Made by a program: the position numbers and the translations under genes. From Planctomycetota bacterium (GTDB taxonomy: Bacteria; Planctomycetota; Planctomycetia; Planctomycetales; Planctomycetaceae), in contig JAJRTM010000664.1 of NCBI GenBank assembly GCA_024278285.1, forward strand, positions 1 through 7,580: a DNA stretch of 7,580 bases. The letters run 5' to 3'. Under the pieces are notes generated by a model. That model worked only from the letters and a program-made list of their open reading frames with translations. It was not told the DNA's origin and did not search any database. Positions 1 to 5,900 of this stretch are shown one piece after another; position 1 is the stretch's first letter; the number at the start of each line of letters is the position of its first letter.

Positions 1-2
1 AA

Positions 3-383
3 AAGTGGAACGACCAGGAAATCGCCCATGCGGGAACCCGTCTTTATCCTGTCGAATACGATTACACCGGCAACATCTGCCTGAACCCCGATGATTTGAA
101 TCAGGTTTTTATCTCCACCGATGCAGACCCGATAACAGGCAAAGCCCTGATCAGCAATGCAGACAGCAAACGGCATTACGAAATATTTCAAGGTGTTACC
201 AACGACGGCGGAAAAAATTTCCGATGGACCGCCATCACCAGCAATTCGGCAGTCGATAACTTGCGCCCCATCGTACCAAAATGGAATAAGAAACAGACAA
301 TGCTACTCTGGTATCGCGGCACCTACCGCACATACACCGATTACGAAACAGAAGTCGTTGGCGTCATCCTGAAGAAGGATTGA
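3..383 (+). CDS. C-terminal end of a BNR/sialidase-fold secreted-type protein (5' end outside window)
   Basis: The frame is open from base 3 to the TGA at 381-383 and gives 126 visible residues, so the gene starts before the window. A TTG at 96 is in frame but is internal, because coding continues upstream of it. The segment TNDGGKNF (about 198-221) fits the Asp-box pattern S/T-x-D-x-G-x-x-F/W of BNR-repeat beta-propellers. It is followed by NLRPIVPKW and LLWYRGTYRTYTDYETEVVG, an ending I associate with BNR-repeat proteins of planctomycete polysaccharide-degradation regions. The likely role is carbohydrate binding or hydrolysis outside the cytoplasm, but no catalytic residues can be assigned from this fragment. 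The stop codon lies inside a segment shared with the repeat copy at 4341-4433, so the last residues may derive from a repeat insertion. The family call is fairly secure and the exact substrate unknown. Confidence 0.7.
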   Translation, partial: KWNDQEIAHAGTRLYPVEYDYTGNICLNPDDLNQVFISTDADPITGKALISNADSKRHYEIFQGVTNDGGKNFRWTAITSNSAVDNLRPIVPKWNKKQTMLLWYRGTYRTYTDYETEVVGVILKKD

Positions 384-470
384 GACCCAAAACAAGCATG
401 GCCTGAAATTAAATTCCTTGGATTGCTACGCAACACAGACAACCCTAAACGGGATTGTCTGTGCTACCCG
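378..470 (+). repeat. Intergenic repeat, copy 1: arm A with 27-bp left extension
   Basis: The 66-bp arm A (405-470) recurs at 1741-1806 (3 differences) and 4368-4433 (5 differences), all in the same orientation. The 27 bases before it (378-404) match 4341-4367 with 2 differences. Arm A folds into two hairpins: a small ATTGC-TAC-GCAAC stem (the GTTGC form is in copy 2), and a longer one from CACAGACAA-CCC to GGG-ATTGTCTGTG with one bulged base. Read on the minus strand, the long hairpin is preceded by GTAG, as in REP elements linked to RAYT transposases. There is no B arm here. The left edge overlaps the upstream gene's stop codon. Confidence 0.9.
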
Positions 471-574
471 GTCCAAAGCAGCCCAACTTTTCCTACTTGT
501 GTATCGATTGTAGGATTTACAAAGTCAGCTCTTTTCTAAAACAAAATTTTGCAGTCATATCTGACAATCATTAC

Positions 575-603
575 TTGATTTATATTCCTGAGCGGAATAA
601 CAT
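575..603 (+). promoter_or_regulatory. Candidate sigma70-type promoter of the toxin-antitoxin operon
   Basis: TTGATT (575-580) and TAACAT (598-603) each match 4 of 6 bases of the -35 and -10 consensus and are separated by exactly 17 bases. The spacer is filled by the first ATTCC-N5-GGAAT palindrome, so a bound repressor would block polymerase. Transcription would start near 610, leaving a leader of about 47 bases before the GTG at 657. Promoter consensus is poorly defined in planctomycetes, so the assignment is tentative. Confidence 0.4.
584..598. promoter_or_regulatory. Candidate operator 1 (ATTCC-N5-GGAAT)
   Basis: This is a perfect 5-bp dyad, ATTCC TGAGC GGAAT, lying between the proposed -35 and -10 boxes. 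The same dyad with a different centre recurs at 636-650, 52 bases downstream. Type II antitoxins with an XRE helix-turn-helix commonly autorepress through such dyads, and the antitoxin of this operon has that domain. Confidence 0.55.
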
Positions 604-635
604 GGTGATTACGAAGAAGTGAATCAGTCGACATA

Positions 636-650
636 ATTCCATGGAGGAAT
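636..650. promoter_or_regulatory. Candidate operator 2 (ATTCC-N5-GGAAT), overlapping the toxin ribosome-binding site
   Basis: This is the second copy of the dyad, ATTCC ATGGA GGAAT. Its right half includes the Shine-Dalgarno GGAGG (643-647), which lies 9 bases before the toxin GTG. Both copies are followed by AA after GGAAT, so the shared right half is GGAATAA. The 52-bp centre-to-centre distance is close to five helical turns, so two bound dimers would face the same side of the DNA. Confidence 0.5.
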
Positions 651-656
651 AATACT

Positions 657-1040
657 GTGTGGGAGATAGAATCTATTGATGGTTTCCTCCGTTCATTTAA
701 GAAGTTTGCCAAAGCCCACCGGATTGAGTCTCTGAATGCGATCAGTAATTCGGACTCCTATTTGAACGCATTAAACTCTGGCTTAAAACCTCAACGAATT
801 GAACGTGGATTTCTCCATCACGAGCCGCTTGGCATCAAAGCATTTGATCAGAATGGACCGGGCGCACACAAAAAGGAAACTCGCTTATACGCATACCCGG
901 ATGAAGAAACAGAAACGTTGTACTTGATTTTAATCAGCGGCAAAGACGACCAGAAAAGGGATATCGAAACTTGTAAACAGTTCGTTAACCGACTTCTGCA
1001 TGATCGGAAACAGTCTGACGAAGGGGATAAGAATGAGTAG
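657..1040 (+). CDS. RelE/HigB-like type II toxin
   Basis: This 127-residue protein probably acts as a ribosome-dependent mRNA interferase of the RelE/HigB (Gp49-like) superfamily in the cytoplasm. What is seen: a short basic N-terminal half with FLRSFKKFAK (about 10-19), then KKETRLYAYPDEETETLYLILISGKDDQKRDIE in two pieces (about 72-104). This resembles the beta-strand plus 'L-x-x-G-K-x-x-Q-x-x-D-I' end of HigB toxins. The length is close to the usual 90-130. The start is GTG at 657, because a clear GGAGG (643-647) sits 9 bases upstream and the ATG at 641 meets a stop after three codons. The antitoxin ATG overlaps the 3' end by 8 bases, giving the toxin-first order typical of higBA. Catalytic residues are not assigned with confidence; R75 in the ETRLY strand is a candidate. 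Confidence 0.8.
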   Translation: MWEIESIDGFLRSFKKFAKAHRIESLNAISNSDSYLNALNSGLKPQRIERGFLHHEPLGIKAFDQNGPGAHKKETRLYAYPDEETETLYLILISGKDDQKRDIETCKQFVNRLLHDRKQSDEGDKNE

Positions 1041-1662
1041 TAAAGAAAAGAACAAAAGATATGCAAATGCCGTTGATTTGACTCGCGATATTTTGGGCGA
1101 TGATGATCCACAATTTGCTGACGATTTGCAGAAGCAAATTGAGAATCGCCAACTCGTGAATCTTTTAGGTACTATGCGAAATGAAAAGGGAGTGACTCAA
1201 TCGGATATTGCGGGCGTGCTGGGATGCAAGCAGGCAAAAATATCCAAACTTGAAAATGGTCTTGATGATGCCATTTGCATAGAAGAAATTCGTGCCTACG
1301 CAAAGGCAGTAGATTGTGAAGTTACTCTACAATTTACGAATAGAAATGCAACAGCGTTCGATAGAATCAAACGACTCTCTTTTACAATACATCGGGAGTT
1401 ATCTCACCTTGCCAGTCTTGCTCAGCAAGATGAAAAAATTGCAAAAGGGGTCGCCGATGCTTTTGGTGAAATCTTAATCAATCAGATGAGATTATTAGAA
1501 ATTGCGGCTGAACAGCTTCCTGTGAACCCGGTAACAAATGAGCCATATATTAAAGTCTCTATGGAAGTTGGGCGGGAGCAGCTTGAATTTTCTCAGCCAA
1601 ATGAAACCGACAATAATCTTGCCCAAACCTCACAAGGTGAAGTCGATCCGGTGAATGCCTGA
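1033..1662 (+). CDS. XRE-family HigA-like antitoxin with a long C-terminal extension
   Basis: This 209-residue protein should neutralise the upstream toxin and repress the operon. An XRE helix-turn-helix spans about residues 41-101, with a core of VTQSDIAGVLGCKQAKISKL (about 54-73) followed by ENG; the S-K-L-E-N-G ending is diagnostic. The N-terminal 40 residues are charged. The last ~108 residues form an unusual extra part: a helical stretch (about 109-162) and then a polar, probably disordered tail rich in N, Q and E. Standalone HigA antitoxins are commonly near 100 residues, so this is about double. The ATG at 1033 is chosen because AGGGG (1022-1026) lies at the right distance and it overlaps the toxin stop (1038-1040) by 8 bases, a translational-coupling layout. 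An in-frame ATG at 1000 would add 11 residues but has no good ribosome-binding site. Confidence 0.82.
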   Translation: MSSKEKNKRYANAVDLTRDILGDDDPQFADDLQKQIENRQLVNLLGTMRNEKGVTQSDIAGVLGCKQAKISKLENGLDDAICIEEIRAYAKAVDCEVTLQFTNRNATAFDRIKRLSFTIHRELSHLASLAQQDEKIAKGVADAFGEILINQMRLLEIAAEQLPVNPVTNEPYIKVSMEVGREQLEFSQPNETDNNLAQTSQGEVDPVNA

Positions 1663-1672
1663 AATTGTAACC

Positions 1673-1806
1673 GGGTACCTCAGTCAACCCGTTCAGGGTT
1701 GCCTGAGTGCCGCCACGCACCCGAGGTTTTAAGCATTGTCGAAATTAAATTCCTCGGGTTGCTACGCAACACAGACAACCCTGAACGGGATTGTCTGTGC
1801 TACCCG
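1673..1806. repeat. Composite inverted repeat, copy 2: arm B (1673-1727) plus arm A (1741-1806)
   Basis: Arm B is 55 bp and matches 4275-4329 with 2 differences. Arm A is 66 bp and matches copies at 405-470 and 4368-4433. A 13-bp spacer separates them. B is recognisably a diverged reverse complement of A: both contain CCCGTTCAGGGTTG (on opposite strands) and end in ACCCGAGG, so the unit is a large imperfect palindrome in which each arm has its own hairpins. It fills most of the 240-bp gap between the convergent antitoxin and secreted-protein genes, where it could end transcription from either side. No thymine run typical of a rho-independent terminator follows either hairpin. The rest of the gap (1807-1902) shows nothing I recognise. 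Confidence 0.9.
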
Positions 1807-1902
1807 TTAGTCGTTTTATAAAGCGAAACCCTCTGTCGCATCAAGACTTATATCACTGCAAGCCAATTTTCACTTCACGGCGTAGAGTGCCCCTCAATTC
1901 TC

Positions 1903-4023
1903 TCACTTTGTTTGGAACTTCAAGGCAAGTTTGGCAGGAGAGTCGATATCAGCCTGTAGCCAGAATGTATGACCGTCCCAGGCGTAGCGTCTTTGGGCAA
2001 GGGTCTTATTGTCCAATGTGACATGTAACAATTTTTCGGGAGCATTGAGAAGTTCAAAAACTGGATTGATGCAGATGCCCGTTGGCTTGATGGTGATTGA
2101 GACGATTGGCTGGTCTATTTTCAACCGAATTGCCCGCCGCTGCATGGCATAGGCATTCAGTTCAATCGACGCTCCTGTCACTTCAAGAGATGGTGGATTT
2201 GCATAACTTTGTGCCCATTGAACAAGCCTGGCATCATCAGCGTCAGTCATGCCAATGAGCCACGCCCAACGTTCCATGATCATCTCCCGTGACTGTCCCA
2301 GCGAATCGACCGTTCTGACTATTCCACTACTTAATGGTCGGGGGCGTTTATCAGCCCAACTCATCAAACTGTTGTGACAGGGGGTGATGTGAACACGCTC
2401 ATCAATTTTATTACCTGTTGCATTTCCTCTTGCCAACGGCCAGTGGCTTCCCCAATAAGCAGGCGTAACAAGTTCTCCCTCATCATAAAATGGATTAAAA
2501 ACAACTGACGGAAATGCCGTTTCATGAGGAGAAAAATAAATGGCACTGGCTGTCTCCTGTTTGTGTATCCGCACGCGATAGATTGCCGACTGGTTTCGTG
2601 TGGTGAGAGACTTTGTTTTTGGTGAGGAGTCCCCGGGAAACTTGAATTCCCGTTTTTTTCCGTCAAGAAATATCGCATCAATTGTGTTTCGTGGCAGAAC
2701 ATTTAACGGGTACGTCTCAGCAGCGGTCAATATAATAAATTCACTCAGTTCGTACTGGGAATTCGGATCTCGTTTCAGGTTGACCACTCGCGTTCCAAAC
2801 CCGTCCGGATAGAAGTAATAGTCTTCGACTGCAGAATCACCCCAGATGTTATAGAGCAGGTCTGTTGACTGATAAGTCCAACGCACATGGACACGAGATG
2901 GTGTTGATTCAACAATTTTTATGCGACCGTGACGCAGCTCTTTGTCCATCAGCGGTTCAACACAATCGACTGCATTTTTCGGACGGGGCGGCAACCTTTC
3001 TGCCCATTCGTAGCATAAGCCGGTATTATGTGTGCCAATCCAGAAAGGAATGTAACTGGCTCCTCTCCAAAACACGAATCGAGCTCCCGTTGGTAAAGAA
3101 ACGACAACATCCTGAAGCTCCGGCTTCCAGGCATCCTGATAAGCTATTTCTGAAAACTCCCCCGTTGCCGGGTCTCGCACAGAGATGGGAGAGTCGTACC
3201 GGAGAATAGTCTGCGTTGCTCCAAAGCGAGGCCATGAAGGTGACTGCTGGACCAAGATTGCAGGAATTTTTTTTTGCCACAATGTCTCCCCCTCTTCTCC
3301 CATTATTGCAACATTTAAGATCGTCCTTTTTCCTTTTGCGGGGCTCTTCAGTTTTTCGAAAATCAGTTCGTGACGTTGACCGGGATTTAAGACAATTTTA
3401 CGTTTTTGCTTCAAAGCTGGATTGCTGTCAAACCATATCGCAAGATTGACGGTCCGTTTTTTATCTGCTCGAGAGAGAACAGCAACATCGACCTGCGCGG
3501 ACTGCCCCGGCCCCAAGAGGAGTTCATTGGAGGGAGGGAAAATAACTCCCAGGTCTACCGGATTCGTAACGACCGTGGCTTTTGCCTCTGCATCGGCTTC
3601 CAGATCCTTTCGGTGTATTTTTTTTTCAGCCAGCTGAGTAGCCTGCGATTGATCATCTGATGTTTGCAGCAGCAGTACCTGCTCAACGTTATCGCCAATC
3701 ATGATACGAACAGAACGAGTTGCCCCCTTTGCAAACTCCACTTTTTTACGCTCCGTTTCCCGACCTGCGACTTGAGAAGAGAGCCAAAGCTCAATCTTCG
3801 GAGTCTCTCCCGTGGCCATTTGTTCGATCCACGCCATCGTTGGTGAACCGACTCGCTTCAGCCCAAATGGTGGTCGCCACGGATGTCCCTGGTCGATATG
3901 GATCCGATAAGAATGAAGATTATTTTCGCCCGCGTCCAGCAATGGAAAAAAGAGAACATTCAAAAAGAGGGCAAACCCAATCAGACAGGCATGAAAATAT
4001 CGCTGAGCCAGGAATTTAACCAT
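1903..4023 (-). CDS. Large secreted protein of unknown function, possibly polysaccharide-active
   Basis: From the ATG at 4023 this encodes 706 residues beginning MVKFLAQRYF, then a hydrophobic stretch (about 12-28, ending near LLDAGE) that looks like a signal peptide, so the protein is probably exported. The frame can be extended to a TTG at 4104, but that would bury the signal peptide behind 27 residues and translate a hairpin region. There is no clear Shine-Dalgarno for either start. Numbered from the ATG: residues 155-255 look like beta-sandwich linker strands. Residues 319-383 contain the most striking block: WRGASYIPFW, then EPLMDKELRHGRIKIVE and RVHVRWTYQSTD. Residues 523-533 read YWGSHWPLARG. 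The tryptophan-rich WRG-x-Y-x-P-x-W pattern recalls large exported proteins of polysaccharide-degradation loci, possibly ulvan-lyase-like ones, but this is memory-based and unverified. The flanking BNR and beta-helix genes fit a carbohydrate role. Confidence 0.7.
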   Translation of the reverse strand: MVKFLAQRYFHACLIGFALFLNVLFFPLLDAGENNLHSYRIHIDQGHPWRPPFGLKRVGSPTMAWIEQMATGETPKIELWLSSQVAGRETERKKVEFAKGATRSVRIMIGDNVEQVLLLQTSDDQSQATQLAEKKIHRKDLEADAEAKATVVTNPVDLGVIFPPSNELLLGPGQSAQVDVAVLSRADKKRTVNLAIWFDSNPALKQKRKIVLNPGQRHELIFEKLKSPAKGKRTILNVAIMGEEGETLWQKKIPAILVQQSPSWPRFGATQTILRYDSPISVRDPATGEFSEIAYQDAWKPELQDVVVSLPTGARFVFWRGASYIPFWIGTHNTGLCYEWAERLPPRPKNAVDCVEPLMDKELRHGRIKIVESTPSRVHVRWTYQSTDLLYNIWGDSAVEDYYFYPDGFGTRVVNLKRDPNSQYELSEFIILTAAETYPLNVLPRNTIDAIFLDGKKREFKFPGDSSPKTKSLTTRNQSAIYRVRIHKQETASAIYFSPHETAFPSVVFNPFYDEGELVTPAYWGSHWPLARGNATGNKIDERVHITPCHNSLMSWADKRPRPLSSGIVRTVDSLGQSREMIMERWAWLIGMTDADDARLVQWAQSYANPPSLEVTGASIELNAYAMQRRAIRLKIDQPIVSITIKPTGICINPVFELLNAPEKLLHVTLDNKTLAQRRYAWDGHTFWLQADIDSPAKLALKFQTK

Positions 4024-4062
4024 AGGAATACATTTTTCTGATTGAGAAATTGAATCGCGGGT

Positions 4063-4102
4063 GGCCCAGATTGCTTTTGCAATCTGGGCTGACGAAGTCA
4101 GC
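4063..4102. repeat. Tandem hairpins in the leader of the secreted-protein gene
   Basis: GCCCAGATTGC (4064-4074), loop TTTT, and GCAATCTGGGC (4079-4089) make a perfect 11-bp stem. It runs directly into a second stem, GCTGAC-GAA-GTCAGC (4088-4102). Both lie 40-80 bases upstream of the ATG at 4023 on the minus strand. No thymine run follows on either strand, so a simple terminator is unlikely. It may be a mobile REP-like unit or a structured 5' leader. Confidence 0.7.
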
Positions 4103-4191
4103 AAGAGGTCTGTGGGAAAACTTTCTTAATCATTAACGCTTTGATTACAAATCACCCTTTCCCAAATGCCTCTTACGGCTACGCCTCCCCC

Positions 4192-4207
4192 GGTTAATAA
4201 ATTAACC
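4192..4207. other. AT-rich palindrome GGTTAATAAATTAACC
   Basis: These are 7-bp perfect arms around a 2-base centre, upstream of the secreted-protein gene. The size and symmetry suit a protein-binding site. Nothing links it to a specific regulator. Confidence 0.35.
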
Positions 4208-4274
4208 TGATGTCATGAAAGAGTTGTTGAGTTCAAAAGTGGGTTCTCCCGATAAAAATGGTGAGTCAGGTACA

Positions 4275-4433
4275 GGGTACCTCAGTCAACCCGTTCAGGG
4301 TCGCCTGAGTGCCGCCAGGCACCCGAGGTATTGAATGAAAGATTGAGACTCAAAGCAAGCATGGCCTGAAATTAAATCCCTCGGATTGCTACGCAACACA
4401 GACAACCCGCAGCGGGATTGTCTGTGCTACCCG
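4275..4433. repeat. Composite inverted repeat, copy 3: arm B (4275-4329) plus arm A (4368-4433)
   Basis: This has the same two-arm layout as 1673-1806, but the arms are 38 bases apart, and 27 of those (4341-4367) match the left extension of copy 1. In arm A the hairpin tip has changed from TGAAC/TAAAC to GCAGC, which adds a further G-C pair. In arm B the second hairpin changes from GTGC...GCAC to GTGCC-GCCA-GGCAC, also improving pairing. With 4024-4274 and 4434-4509 it makes up the 486-bp gap between the secreted-protein and beta-helix genes, both on the minus strand. The remaining sequence of that gap shows only the hairpins listed separately. Confidence 0.9.
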
Positions 4434-4470
4434 TTTCTGTTGTAACACGAAAAAACTGCCTCCGCGACCA

Positions 4471-4493
4471 CACTGCTGGGCAAGCCAGCAGTG
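4471..4493. repeat. Hairpin just downstream of the beta-helix gene
   Basis: CACTGCTGG (4471-4479), a 5-base loop, and CCAGCAGTG (4485-4493) form a perfect 9-bp stem. It lies 17 bases beyond the minus-strand stop at 4510. On the minus strand a run of six T follows about 15 bases after the stem (4450-4455), too far for a standard intrinsic terminator. It could be a weak terminator or another REP-like repeat. Confidence 0.55.
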
Positions 4494-4509
4494 GCCACCG
4501 GCGACGTTT

Positions 4510-5004
4510 TCATGGCTTGTTCAGTTTTTCCATGATTTCTATTGCACTGTTCACGGCTGAGAGTTGTTGGAAGTTCTGGTCCTCTATTTTCCCGCTGTTA
4601 CGAACAACTGCTCCGCGAGCCGGGCCTGTGGGGGTTTCTACCCGTACTTGGCTCAGGCTCAAATGTGTAATGGTGCCGCGATTGACCAGAAGATCCAGCG
4701 GACCCGGGGTACGATTCAGGATAGTGGCCTGGGTCAGTTGCAGGCTTTTCACAATCGCGCCCGATTCAACAAAAATGGTTGCGGCTGGCCAAACCGATTC
4801 GGTGCGGTGCAGTTCGGCTATCGTCAACCCGTTCACCACGGCGGGGGCATCAATCCAGATCAGTGAGTACACCGAACGACCCGGTTTGGCTGGATCATAC
4901 TTCATACCTTTTCCACTTTTCGCACAAAAGAGGCCGCGAATTGAGATGTTTTCAGAAAGTGCTCTTACTGCCGGGATGGACATTATGGTTAGTGAAAGAG
5001 ACAA
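4510..5004 (-). pseudogene. C-terminal part of the frameshifted GH28/pectate-lyase-like beta-helix protein
   Basis: This frame is open from about 5004 to the TGA at 4510-4512, but only the part from 4953 on (ENISIRGLFCAKSG..., 147 residues) reads as a continuation of the upstream protein. The first 17 codons after the ATG at 5004 overlap the other frame and lack a ribosome-binding site, so independent translation is unlikely. The sequence shows short alternating strands such as TIFVESGAIVKSLQLTQATI and VVRNSGKIEDQNF, typical of late coils of a right-handed beta-helix. Joined to the upstream part, the product would be about 447 residues, a normal size for the GH28/pectate-lyase-3 fold. Without frame correction this segment is not made. 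Confidence 0.7.
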
Positions 5005-5854
5005 CGTTGTAGCGGAAAGTGCCGAAGATATTTGCTAGCCGGATGCGTCGGATAGGTGAACCGGCCGAGAGCAGGCGAACGGCAGTGTATCCGTCCTTTC
5101 CCCAAAGGCCATCTACGGCGATATCTTCAATGGGGCCGCGGCTCATTTCGAAGATGCCCCCGTCGTCGGCATTCAGGGCGACCATGTCGTCGTTGGTTGT
5201 CCCTTTAAGATTCGTAATGCGACCATGACGCGAATTGCCGTGGATATGGATGCCATCCATATTGGTCCGTTTGAGATTATAGTCAAACGTGATATCCTCG
5301 ATGGTGAATTGATCGAGATTACCGAGTTGCGTGCTGAATGTCACTGGATCTTTCAGTGTGAGATTGCGAAGTACGAGTCGCTTGACACGGTTGAATCGCA
5401 TCAGTACGCCAAGATAACGTTTGGGGTCATACGCCTTCTTCCAATTGCGATCCTTCTGATAATCAGTGAGTGACTGCCCCAGATTATTCATATCCCACAC
5501 GCCACCAACCAGCACGATATTCTTGTTGCCGCGATCATGATCGGAATTGGTAATCATCAAGCAATCACTGTCACGACTGAGGCGGATGACAGTGGAGCGG
5601 TCGAGTTGAAACGTCTGGTCCGAATAAATCCTCAGCGGCTTGCTGATGAGATAGTGCTTTGGTGGCGATGGCAGATAGACCAGCGTACGCCGTGAGTCCA
5701 GCAACGCCTGGATGCCTGCTGTATCGTCGTGCATACCATTACCGACAATTGCAGTTGTAGCCGATATTGATGCTGGCTGAGCGTGCGCAACCAGCGGCGT
5801 TAAAAACAAAGTGACAAATAAGGCTACGACAAGTCGTTCTGTTGTTACATTCAT
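4952..5854 (-). CDS. N-terminal part of a secreted GH28/pectate-lyase-3-like beta-helix protein (frameshifted)
   Basis: This 300-residue frame starts at the ATG at 5854, preceded by a strong AGGAGG (5862-5867) at 7 bases. Residues 1-25 form a signal peptide with likely cleavage after AHA. GNGMHDDTAGIQALLDS (about 38-54) is the usual entry motif of pectate-lyase-3/GH28-type right-handed beta-helix proteins. NMDGIHIHG (198-206) and NDDMVAL (221-227) correspond to the NTDG and DD acid motifs of GH28. A later GHG and RIK are not visible, so polygalacturonase activity is uncertain. The frame ends at TTC-TGA (4952-4957) in mid-domain. Skipping one base there restores STF-ENISIRG and 147 more residues. 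The gene is therefore either a recent pseudogene, a sequencing error or, less likely, a programmed +1 frameshift. The protein is probably exported to act on an acidic polysaccharide. Confidence 0.8.
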   Translation of the reverse strand: MNVTTERLVVALFVTLFLTPLVAHAQPASISATTAIVGNGMHDDTAGIQALLDSRRTLVYLPSPPKHYLISKPLRIYSDQTFQLDRSTVIRLSRDSDCLMITNSDHDRGNKNIVLVGGVWDMNNLGQSLTDYQKDRNWKKAYDPKRYLGVLMRFNRVKRLVLRNLTLKDPVTFSTQLGNLDQFTIEDITFDYNLKRTNMDGIHIHGNSRHGRITNLKGTTNDDMVALNADDGGIFEMSRGPIEDIAVDGLWGKDGYTAVRLLSAGSPIRRIRLANIFGTFRYNVVSFTNHNVHPGSKSTF

Positions 5855-5900
5855 TGAGGGTCCTCCTTTGGAATAGTCCCGAAAAAGTTCCCGGTTTATC

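Noticed and set aside
405..1806. Integron-like cassette: a toxin-antitoxin pair flanked by imperfect palindromes resembling attC sites
   Set aside because: No GTTRRRY/RYYYAAC core pair at the right places, no integrase or attI in view, and neighbouring genes are in mixed orientations.
1791..2021. A short plus-strand frame starting in arm A
   Set aside because: It begins inside the repeat and runs antisense into the secreted-protein gene; no ribosome-binding site or domain.
4024..4104. Upstream TTG start extending the secreted protein by 27 residues
   Set aside because: It would place the signal peptide internally, has no ribosome-binding site, and translates the tandem hairpins.
378..4433. 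CRISPR array
   Set aside because: Only three repeat copies, more than 1 kb apart and each with internal hairpins; no regular spacers or cas genes.
4895..4954. Stop-codon readthrough or selenocysteine at the TGA in the beta-helix gene
   Set aside because: The zero frame meets another TGA after 18 codons (4895-4897) and its sequence does not resemble the fold; only the +1 frame continues the protein.
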